A stretch of DNA of 64,000 bases, from NCBI GenBank assembly GCA_034770075.1, contig CM068388.1, forward strand, positions 61,829,969-61,893,968, given 5' to 3'. The position numbers and the translations under genes were made by a program. This DNA is from Aralia elata (lineage: Eukaryota; Streptophyta; Magnoliopsida; Apiales; Araliaceae). Under the pieces are notes generated by a model that was not told the origin of the DNA, searched no databases, and saw only the letters and a list, made by a program, of their open reading frames with translations. Within the stretch, counting starts at the first letter, position 1. Each line of letters opens with the position of its first letter. Shown here in pieces: positions 55,354-64,000 of the stretch.

Positions 55354-55824
55354 TGTTAAGATATGATTTTTGATGGGTATAAAATATTCAGTGGGTTACA
55401 TGTGATATATATTTATATATCATACATAGAAGGGCAAGGGCTCCGATCCAAGAGAAACACCAGGGGAGAAAGAGGAGCACACACACACACACCAATATAC
55501 ATGCATTCTCATCCGATAGTTTAGAAGGAAAAAGAAACTCTCCATCCAGGAAGAGAAAGGCTAGAAAAAGCAGAGAACAAATATCAACTTTATTTATCAA
55601 TTGAGAGCTTGTATTTCCTTATTATTTTCATAGTGGATTTCTGAGATCTCTCTGCGTGGTTTTTCCCAATTGAATTTCCACGTAAAATCCTTATGTTATT
55701 ATTTTATTTCCACGCGTCATTATTTTATTCCACACACTAAAACAAATGCATATCCTCCACCGTTAAACGTCTTTTTGGCTCGTTATTTGGTGATTTAGCG
55801 AGCGGTCAGAATTTGGCGTTAACA
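55354..55824 (+). repeat. 3' LTR of gene-capture element
   Basis: 471 bp, TGTTAAGATATG to GCGTTAACA; matches 50769-51404 apart from the 165-bp segment missing here. Confidence 0.9.
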
Positions 55825-56211
55825 CTACTCATACATAATATATAAACAAAAAAGATATACATGTCGATAAATATTTGATGAACTTGGATGACAACTAATA
55901 TAAAAATGTATGCGATAAGATAGAATAAATTAAAGTGTGACATTTCTTAATTCGTATCTATCTAATATATGCACATGCATCGCAATCAATATTCAACTAA
56001 AAAATTCTGCAATGTATAACATGACTCATATACAAATAACATACATACGCTACACCAAAATCAAGAATTAGGGTCATCATGGTGTAAGGCGAATTCGAAT
56101 CATGTCAAGTTTTATGTATTACACTAAATAAATTAACAATAATATGATCTATTTAATTAATCGTGTCGAGATTTTCAACACTAACATGAGAGTTGTATCT
56201 ATTTTTGAAGC

Positions 56212-56214
<3 letters not shown>

Positions 56215-56277
<63 letters not shown>
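56215..56277. repeat. Compound (AT)n(AC)n microsatellite
   Basis: About 16 AT units followed directly by about 15 AC units. Confidence 0.97.
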
Positions 56278-56278
<1 letters not shown>

Positions 56279-56764
56279 TCTCATACTAGCATTAGATAAC
56301 CTTCTCTCTACACGTATCTAGTAAAACTACCTAGTTTGGGTAGTTTCTTTTTTTTTTCCTGAAAAAAAATAATGTATTACCATCTTCTACGTACACAATA
56401 TTTCTGTTGTGAAACCGAAACAATTGTGCTCTCTTATACTCTCTCATGACATCCAAGAATATATTTGTTAGCCAAAAAACTTCTTTAGCTTGAGATAAGA
56501 AAACTTTTTTTTCTTTTTTTTGTAAATTAATTTCTTTCATTAAGTAATTTTGGAAAATTACAAATAAATAAGGCTATTGATAATTCCATAGCAATAATTT
56601 TGCTGCTAAAGCAATAAGCGTCACTGAAATTTCAAAATATTTTTAAAACAAATATAAAAGTATCGTTAAATGTATATTTACTCTAACAACAAAATTATTA
56701 CTTTGGCATTATCAACCGCCATGAATAATTATATATCTCTAAAAATTGTTTCAAAAAATGTCTT

Positions 56765-56916
56765 AAAATTTCATTCTAGTTTATAGTATAATATTAGAGA
56801 TATCTCCATTTTTGTTACAATTAAGTATATCTAATTTTACAAAATTTCATTCTAGTTTATAGTATAATATTAGAGATATCTCCATTTTTGTTACAATTAA
56901 GTATATCTAATTTTAC
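56765..56916. repeat. Exact 76-bp tandem duplication
   Basis: Copies 56765-56840 and 56841-56916, both starting AAAATTTCATTCTAG and ending CTAATTTTAC, with no differences seen. Either a very recent duplication or an assembly artefact. Confidence 0.93.
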
Positions 56917-57092
56917 AACAAAGAGACTTATATATGTATATATGGGAAAATATAATGCCTCAAACCAAACAAAATTTTACATTATTTCGTATTTTTACAT
57001 GCTCTTTATAACTGTATGGTCAGATTATTAAGTTGACAATCAAATGATGTTATATTGGAAGTGACTTAAGATAACTATTTTAAGATACATTT

Positions 57093-57094
<2 letters not shown>

Positions 57095-57188
<94 letters not shown>

Positions 57189-57195
57189 CGCGCGC
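57095..57195. repeat. Five-part microsatellite CT-CA-TA-TG-CG
   Basis: About 17 CT, 6 CA, 8 TA, 12 TG and 7-8 CG dinucleotides in succession. The CA-TA-TG part is self-complementary and the TG-CG part is alternating purine-pyrimidine (Z-DNA prone). Confidence 0.97.
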
Positions 57196-57298
57196 AATGA
57201 TCTATAGTATCTATTTGCTATGGAACAAAAAATGACAAATAACATTCTAACTGTCCATTAAAATAATAAAGGGTTGTGATTGAAAAAGGGAACTCAGC

Positions 57299-57321
57299 GT
57301 CCGCTAGAATTTCTAGCGGAC
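57299..57321. repeat. 23-bp near-perfect palindrome
   Basis: GTCCGCTAGAA, one central T, then TTCTAGCGGAC: 11-bp arms. A further GGTCCGCTGAC word lies at about 57376. May mark the edge of an unrecognised element; no partner found. Confidence 0.8.
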
Positions 57322-57707
57322 AACATAAAAATAATTTGTGCGCGATAATGCCCCCACAGGCGCCCCAATTAAATGGTCCGCTGACTTTAGGATGGCCGTG
57401 ACTCGAACATATTTTAAACAGAACACCTCTGCTTACAATCTAACAATTTCACTGAAGAAGTCAACCAGGATTCATAGCTTCCTCGAAACTACACAGAAAT
57501 AACTCCCTCGTCTGAGAACATGGACAAATTTTAACATTTCTCCACAGATCATATGCACAAAAAGCTCTCTAGAACCATGGATTGCATTATAAACTATGGA
57601 AGCATAAGCTTTCTTGCTGACAGCTGGGGTATATGTAACCCATAAGTAGTGGATTTTAGCGGAACAATTATGCATGACTACACATTCTCAGCCTTTAGTA
57701 TGGAGCC

Positions 57708-59020
57708 TATAGGAAACGATTTCCAAATAAATTAATAATTTTTACTTTTAAAAATTTTTATCCCAAGATCTTTCTCATAATTTAGTATAATTAAAAAACT
57801 ATATTACATACCTCGTGCTCGGTTGTAGGACAATGGAGAATTTTTGCTTATTCTGATGATGAAATTTTTCTCCCTCCTGATCTTCCTCCCTATGACCCTT
57901 ATTTTGATATCACGTACTTTTCTGAGTGTGGGCTCAAAATACTACAAAGTAATAGAACATATAGAGTCCTCAACTCCCTGATATTTATTAGGATATTTGA
58001 AAACTTTTCTGATATATTTTATCCTACTATTTTGTTATATCTTAATAAGGGCTAGAGAGGGGATCAAGCAAGATTCTATAATTCTAGCTCCAATATAATA
58101 CTAATTTCTGATTAACTCTTTAATCAATTAGAATTATATTAATTATAACTAATTGCACTAAATAGTTATAATTGCACTATAGAATTAAAAGAATTAAAAT
58201 TAATTAATTAAGTCCTTCCACTATTAGTATCTTGCAAAAATACTCCTCTATAATAATATCTATAAACGCATATAGGAATAAAACTGTTAACCCATTACGT
58301 TTACTGCTTATATCCTTGATTACATAATTTATAAACTTTTGATCACACATTAATTTAATAAATTAAATTAATACTTTAGTAATTTAAATTACTAAAATAC
58401 TTGGCCAAGATTCTGGTGATCAATCAATAAATTATATCAAGGGGATATTATAATTTGATTGTAGAATTCCATCTTGAAAAATACATGTTCCTAATTTCAT
58501 AACATATATCACCCAACATATTGAGGTATTGATTGTATTAAAAATCTCACTCTTTAATATATTAAAGTGACATACATTATAAAATCAAGTTCACTATTCT
58601 CTCAGGATTAAGAATAATTGCACATTAATAGTAATTGAAAAATTATTTATAATAACAGTATTTAACAAATAATTTTTCATTACGATCCAGTTTTATGTAT
58701 TTCAAAAATACACCAATACACTAGATTAAAGTCTTCACTTTACATGACTAAGACAAATTATCCAATCGAGTGTATTACAATCTACTAGAATGGTATGTCC
58801 ATTTCCATCTAAGATTGAGAACGATATATTTCTTTAATTATAAATAACATATAATTTATGTCTTCTGTATATGACACTCCTTCATATACATAACTTATAA
58901 AATGTATAATTATAGATAAAATTTATGACACATTTAATTATGCAAAACGAAATTAAATTTTATTATTAAAGTAATAAAATAAATATCAACATTGGGTTTT
59001 TTTGGGCTTAAAACCTTACA
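57708..59020 (-). repeat. Copia C 3' LTR
   Basis: 1313 bp. In window orientation it begins TATAGGAAACGATTTCC (TG changed to TA relative to 62692) and ends AAACCTTACA, directly followed by the reverse complement of a purine tract (ATCTCCCACT). Confidence 0.85.
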
Positions 59021-59034
59021 ATCTCCCACTAGCC

Positions 59035-60531
59035 CTAAACACAATCTTCCATATGTCTAATACCCATCCCCTCAAGATGAAAATCAAAAACTTTAGAAGA
59101 CAAGGTCTTCGTAAAAGGATCGGCCAAATTTTGTGCAGAAGCTATCTTTGAAACTGTCACATCTCCTCGTTGAACTATATCTCGGATGAGGTAATATTTT
59201 CTTTCAATGTGTTTGCCTTTCTTGTGGTTCCTAGGCTCCTTTGATTGTCCAATCGCCCCATTATTGTCACAAAACAGGACAATAGGAGATGATACTGAAG
59301 GTACCATTCATATTTCTAATAAGAACTTCTTTAGCCATACAACCTCTTTTGCAGCTTCGGAAGCATCAACGTATTCAGCTTCAATGGTGGAGTCAGCTAT
59401 GCAAGACTGTTTAACACTCCTCCAACTAACAGCTCCACCTCCAAGAGTAAACACATAACCAGATGTTGACTTTCTAAAGTCTCTATCTGACTAAAAATTT
59501 GAATCTGTATATCCTTTTAGGACAAGATCATCACTAGAATAGACAAGCATATAATCTCTTGTTCGTCGTAGATACTTAAGTATATGCTTTACTGCTATCC
59601 AATGTTCGAGTCCAGAGTTAGACTGATATCTGCTGACTAGGCCTACTGTAAAATAAATATCTGGTCTAGTGCACAACATTGCATATATAAGACTTCCCAC
59701 CGCCGAAGCATAAGGGATTGTCTTCATGCACTCTTGCTCTTGAGGTGTCTTAGGACACTGCTCCTTAGTAAGAGGAATTCCATATCTAATAGGAAGTAGT
59801 CCTTTATTGGAATTCTGCATATTGAACCTAGCCAAAATTATATCTATATATGCAGCTTGGGATAGGCCCAACATTCTATTCTTGCGATCACGCCAAAGCT
59901 TGATCCCTAGAATGTAATTAGCCTCTCCTAGGTCCTTCATCTCAAAATTACTAGACAACCAAATTTTGACGCTAGATAATACTCCCACATCATTACCCAT
60001 AAGCAATATATCATCCACATAAAGAACTAAGAATACCACCACCCCATCTTTGTTCTTCTTGTACACATAAGATTCTTCTGGATTCTGTTCAAAACCATAA
60101 GATTTGATTACTTGATCAAACCTTATATTCCAAGACCTTGATGCTTGCTTAAGTCCATAAATGGACTTTTGCAACTTACATACCATATTTTCTTGGCCTT
60201 TAACTATGAAACCATCAGGCTGCTTCATATAGATTTCTTCATCAAGATATCCATTTAGAAAACCAGTCTTGACATCCATTTGCCATATCTCGTAATCGAG
60301 ATGAGCTGCAATGGATAAGAGTATTCTGATAGATTTAAGCATAGCTACTGGTGAAAAGGTTTCCTCATAATCGATACCTTCTTTTTGAGTAAAACCTTTT
60401 GCTACCAACCGTTCTTTAAAGGTTTCCACCTTTCTATCTACCCTTCGTTTTCTTTTGTAGACCCACTTGCACCCTATAGGCTTGACCCCATTAGGTGGTT
60501 CTACAAGTTCCCATACTTTATTTGAGTACAT
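59035..60531 (-). pseudogene. Copia C reverse transcriptase and RNase H
   Basis: One frame of about 500 codons. Reverse transcriptase motifs: WELVEPPNGVKPIGCKWVYK, RLVAKGFTQKEGIDYEETFS, WQMDVKTGFLNGYLDEEIYM, KSIYGLKQASRSW and catalytic LYVDDILLMG (about 60000). RNase H follows with the PDIYFTVGLVSRY block, LKGYTDSNF, a TAG stop at 59491-59493, then TIEAEY (about 59380), FCDNNGAIGQS and HIERKYYLIRD, ending at 59035. A second stop lies near 59308. It is well preserved; only a few codons block it. The 5' edge is fused near 60540 to gag, so it lacks the usual upstream protease and integrase. Confidence 0.93.
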
Positions 60532-60532
60532 G

Positions 60533-61376
60533 AAATTCTATCAATCATACCTTGATTTTTGATCTTGGCTAGGTAAGTAGAACAATTTCTTTTCCAATGA
60601 CCTTTCTCCCCACAGTGGAAACATTTCCCTTGAGGTTTTGCTTTTGCCCCTTTCTTCCCAAACCCTCTAGATGGAGGTAGGTTTCTATTTGCAGCTTTCT
60701 TACCGTTATTCTTTTTTCGGTTCTTGCCCTTAGGTTTTTCCTTAGAAGAACCAGTTTCTGCAACATAAATGCTTCCTTTTGCATGAAGAATACCCTCTGC
60801 TGCTTGGAGTTCCTTCATCAGTTCAGGTAAAGATAATGATATTTTGTTCATAGTGTAATTAAGTTTGAACTGATTAAAGGAATTAGGCAAGGTCTCTAGC
60901 AACATGTCAACCTCGGTTTCCCCATCAACTGTTGCTCCCAAGATTTCCAGTTCGTTTAAGTAAGAAATAATTTTTAAACAATGATCTCGAACTGAAGATC
61001 CCTCGGACATCTTGGAATTCATGAGTGTTTTCATCACAGTCTGTCGTGCAGCACGACTCTGGTCAGCAAACATTTCATGAAGGCCATCCAAGATCTCTTT
61101 AGCAGTGGTAGTAGACTGATATTGGTGTTGCAATATATTTGACAAAGATGCCAATATATAGCAACGGGCCATGTCATCTGCCTTTTGCCACTTCTTATGG
61201 TTATTCTTTTGTGCAACAGTAGCATTTTCTGGAAGAACTGGGCAAGGTTCAGTCAGCACAAACTTGTAGTCCTCAGCAGTCAACACAATGTCAAGATTTC
61301 TTTTCCAGTCCACATAATTTGGTCAAATTAACTTATTTTCTTTAAGGATACCAGTAAGGGGATTAAAAGACGACAT
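60533..61376 (-). pseudogene. Copia C gag
   Basis: Starts at ATG 61376 (MSSFNPLTGILKENKLI), with a TGA at codon 18 (about 61323-61325), then WKRNLDIVLTAEDYKFVL. A UBN2-type gag domain follows (DDMARCYILASLSNILQHQY, MFADQSRAARQTVMKTLM). Next come a lysine-rich linker and zinc knuckle CFHCGEKGHWKRNC (about 60620), then YLAKIKNQGMID. The frame ends soon after in unrelated residues where sequence jumps to reverse transcriptase. In intact relatives protease and integrase (about 2 kb) sit at this junction. Length and motifs otherwise match typical copia gag. Confidence 0.92.
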
Positions 61377-62672
61377 GGTAATCTGTACAATTATACAATA
61401 TACATAAATTAAATGGTCATTCAATAAAAATAAACTTTTGCATATAATATGAAAGTGTAATCTTTAAACACAAACATAAAATAAACATGGCAACTTAATT
61501 TCAAATAATTCTCTTTTCGAATGGAAAAATAAGAATAATTTGAAATTACTATTATTTTTATATCTTGACATCTCATGAAATAAAAATAATTCACCATTTA
61601 ATTCAACCCAAAACAATAATAATAAGTATCACTCTGATGGGGAGAATTATTATTTATGTTTTGTCAAGTGTATACCATCCATTTAAATTTTCTTTAAAAT
61701 TTTAATACAAATATTTCGATGGGAAATAATTCATAATAAAATTTTAAATAAATTTATCACAAGGAAATTCATATATAATATAATTAGATTCACGTATCTT
61801 CCAAAGGAAACTCACAAAATTTGAGATTAGATACATGTATCAATATAATGGACCAATGATGGAAGCCGTAAAACATACAATTCTTTCTCCCACTTGAATT
61901 TTTATTTATATAAAAATGAGGATTTTTATTTATTAAAAAATATAAAATTATATTAATATCCCATAATAATAATATAAACATGTAAACTAAGACATGCTCA
62001 TTGGAACCTAAAGTCCTTGCTTTTAGTGTCACCTTGTAATTATGATCACTGAACATGTCAAAAGTACAAACCATTAAATTTTCCTAATTTACGTTATTAG
62101 GAATGTTAATGTCCTTAGTGAGGGACTTGCAATGTCTGATGCAACTCATAAAATAAAGCAAAACTGGCCGTTTTTTTTATTTTTTATTAAGAAGTCATGC
62201 ATATATATATTTCCTACAGACCAAAAATAAAAGTGAGGCAGTTTTAATCTAGCAAAACTGAATGTTTCATCATAACGAAACAGTACTTATGTGCTTGTCC
62301 ATGTCTATGTTTTGTGGAGATATAGAGAGACACGTATATATACACATATAACTATATATACGTATACACACAAAGTGTCAGTTATTTCTTTTGTCACACA
62401 TGCAAAATACATGCACACCTTTTTCACAAACAAGTTGACCGATTCATCAATATTACAATTTACAAAACAACAACTAGCTAGATTATAATATATAATCATA
62501 CAACGCATGTATATATAATTATATCCGTAGATATCAATTTATTGAATTATAAAGCAAATCTGAATCATGAAATTCGAAAAGCAGTATAGAAAAAAAAATA
62601 TTCACACGTCTGTCAAATATAATTTAAACTAAATAATATAATCATCATTTATGAAAATTATGAGTTTGCTCT
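61377..62672 (-). other. Copia C leader, unusually long
   Basis: About 1.3 kb of AT-rich non-coding DNA between primer site and gag. Leaders of related elements are commonly much shorter, so a further insertion may be hidden here, but no boundaries were recognised. Confidence 0.45.
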
Positions 62673-62691
62673 GATGCCAATTGTAGGAAAC
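62673..62691 (-). other. Copia C primer binding site
   Basis: On the minus strand TTGGCATCAGAGCAAAC adjoining the LTR edge; a variant of the initiator tRNA-Met site. Confidence 0.75.
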
Positions 62692-62784
62692 GATTTCCTA
62701 CAATTAATAATTTTTACTTTTAAAAATTATTATCCCAAGATCTTTCTCATAATTTAGCATAACCAAAAATTATATCACATACCT
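62692..62784 (-). repeat. Copia C 5' LTR, remnant
   Basis: TGTAGGAAACGATTTCC through ATCACATACCT matches the start of 57708-59020 (same words ATTTTTACTTTTAAAAAT, CCCAAGATCTTTCTCAT). It breaks off at 62784 where TGTAACGTCCCC begins. Confidence 0.85.
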
Positions 62785-64000
62785 TGTAACGTCCCCAAAA
62801 TCGGGACTAACTTAATCTAAAATCAGGACTAATCTTAATCCCGACCTTGTGCATTAAATACTATCTTAGTTCAGCTTTACATCATACTAGAATGAAATAA
62901 CAGCTAAAAATGCGGATAATTAAATTTTTTTCTATCTTCTTTCTTTTATTCCCCGAATCGCAACCTTTACGATTCCCTATATTCAATAAACGTATTTGTT
63001 TTACGATCCATATTATTAGAGTAGGTGAACTATAAAAGTTTAAGTATCAATGCTTAACGTCTTTTATACTGATGTTTCACCTGTATAATACGACATACAA
63101 ACAATCACCACCATATATTCTCATTTCAAAACTAACATCCCCATTCATTGAACTTTTCACAATCTACATTATATTTTGTATATCATCAATCTAATACCAT
63201 GTTGGTTTTATTTCAAATAAAGAAAACATTATTCCTTTGCATGCCTTCATTTCCTTATTGCCCAAATAGCAGATAATATTGATTTGAAATCTTAACCTGC
63301 AAAAAGTTTAATGTTATAAGATTGAGCTCGACAACTCAGCAAATCTAATAGTTTTCTTTTTTCTTTTTCTTTTTTTGATAATGTGGGTTTCCCAACCCGC
63401 GGGTCGGACTAATCCCCCACCCTGGACCAGGCTTTGCGCATAGACTCCGCCTAAGACATGGCGTCACCCTGAATAATGCGATCCGTGGCCACTTTAAATG
63501 TTGCTAGTGGGAGTCGATCCTGAGTTCATACACATAAAATTTTCATGCTCAGTTCATACTCATATTAGACATGCATTATAACTTCAAACAGTAAGAGTAT
63601 AGATTTTGCATATCACATATCATATCAATATTGAGTTTCAAAACTCAATCTATTTTAGTCATTAGTTGACTTCCATAATTTCAACAAGCGTAATAGGTAA
63701 TTCATATAATCATATCAAGTTCAGATAGAAAATAGGAACTAAAAGATTTGCCTTAAGCGTCCTTTATAACTGTACATTAATAGTTCTTTAAATGACCTGA
63801 CTAATAATACAATTCTCAGATGGCCAACTTTCTTTTTTCTTTCAGAATAAATGGATAATGTCTTGACATTTTTCAAATATCTCATCCATGCTTATATGTG
63901 AATCTTTTATCAATACCTCATTCACATATAAGGTTTCTTTCTTCAAATGATAACCTACATCATAATTTAATATAATAATCATCATTTAAGCATATCATTT
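62785..64000. repeat. Gypsy-type LTR, cut by window end
   Basis: Begins TGTAACGTCCCCAAAATCGG, matching the form of gypsy B LTR starts (TGTGACACCCCCAAATCC). It interrupts the copia C LTR. Orientation is probably minus by that analogy. No coding sequence. It contains the SINE-like segment 63360-63530. Confidence 0.65.
63360..63530 (-). mobile_element. SINE-like insertion
   Basis: A GC-richer block in an AT-rich LTR. On the minus strand AGGATCGACTCCCAC resembles a pol III box B (GGTTCGAATCC), and the block ends in an A/G-rich tail (complement of the TTTTTTCTTTTTCTTTTTTT run at about 63355-63376). Words such as GGCGGAGTCTATGCGCAAAG and CCTGGTCCAGGGTGGGGGA are typical of plant SINE bodies. Box A and target duplication were not identified. 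Confidence 0.45.

Larger units (their letters stand above)
50769..55824 (+). mobile_element. Non-autonomous LTR element with captured chalcone isomerase fragment
   Basis: LTRs at 50769-51404 and 55354-55824 begin TGTTAAGATATG and end GGCGTTAACA. Flanks CTCCT (50764-50768) and CTACT (55825-55829) match at four of five, a likely target duplication. A primer site (TTGGCGCTAGAAGGAGGG) follows the 5' LTR and a purine tract (AGAGTGGGGGCAA) precedes the 3' LTR. The 3.95-kb interior holds no gag or pol. It contains a promoter-like stretch, a chalcone isomerase fragment (52410-52665), a second coding-looking stretch (52776-53176) and a higher-order tandem array (53822-55075). By eye the LTRs differ at about 20 sites over about 435 aligned bases, older than the LARD at 3660. 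Confidence 0.88.
55825..57707. other. AT-rich intergenic DNA with microsatellites
   Basis: No element boundary recognised besides the repeats listed separately. One minus-strand frame at 57472-57675 (starting MHNCSAKIHYLWVTYTPAV) is less AT-rich than its surroundings and might be a gene remnant, but matches no family I know. Confidence 0.4.
57708..62784 (-). mobile_element. Copia C: internally deleted copia element
   Basis: Minus-strand Ty1/copia element. The 3' LTR is 57708-59020; the 5' LTR survives only as 62692-62784 because another LTR interrupts it. A primer site (TGGCATCAGAGCAAAC on the minus strand) adjoins the 5' LTR at 62691, and a polypurine tract (GTGGGAGAT) adjoins the 3' LTR. 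Coding runs from gag (61376-60533) straight into reverse transcriptase and RNase H (60531-59035) with protease and integrase missing. Confidence 0.88.

Noticed and set aside
57472..57675. Minus-strand 67-codon frame as a host gene
   Set aside because: No family recognised, no flanking exons or promoter evident; kept only as a remark in the intergenic entry.

Overview
The window looks like repeat-dense intergenic DNA from a flowering plant, probably a dicot. It is AT-rich and holds no intact host gene. Nearly all of it is LTR retrotransposons, often inserted into one another, plus miniature DNA transposons and microsatellites. The diagnostic signs are plant-type primer sites matching initiator tRNA-Met (TGGTATCAGAGC), chromodomain-bearing Ty3/gypsy polyproteins, Ty1/copia gag-pol remnants, a Tat/Ogre-type gag, and a fragment of chalcone isomerase, a plant flavonoid enzyme. 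The species cannot be named from the sequence alone.

Layout. 1-3654 is non-coding repeat flank, probably old LTR. 3660-8895 is a complete non-autonomous LTR element (LARD-like) with about 1.8-kb LTRs, a TAATG target duplication and no protein genes; it sits in what looks like LTR sequence ending at 9349. 9350-10105 and 19718-20636 are two halves of a decayed copia element split by a full-length Tekay/Del-like chromovirus (gypsy A, 10106-19717, + strand). 20637-32930 is a Tat/Ogre-type element whose first LTR is truncated; it keeps gag remnants, lacks pol, and carries two tandem arrays just before its 3' LTR. 32931-36100 is the front part of another copia element. 36439-47860 is a second chromovirus on the minus strand (gypsy B) with all pol domains present but many stops and frameshifts. 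47861-50768 is AT-rich DNA with MITEs.

50769-55824 is the most interesting unit. It is a small non-autonomous LTR element with its own primer site, polypurine tract and near-matching target duplication. Its interior contains a chalcone isomerase-derived coding fragment, a further unidentified coding-looking stretch, and a higher-order tandem array (70-bp units grouped into a 262-bp repeat) directly before the 3' LTR. It looks like a gene-capturing retroelement that is also generating satellite DNA.

55825-57707 is AT-rich DNA with compound microsatellites, a 76-bp duplication and a 23-bp palindrome. 57708-62784 is a minus-strand copia element in which gag is joined to reverse transcriptase by loss of protease and integrase. 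Its 5' LTR is interrupted by another gypsy-type LTR (62785 to the window end) that carries a SINE-like insertion.

No element here appears able to make a full set of retrotransposition proteins. A second recurrent feature is an acidic open reading frame between primer site and gag in both chromoviruses; the two copies share start and end motifs although the elements are clearly divergent.
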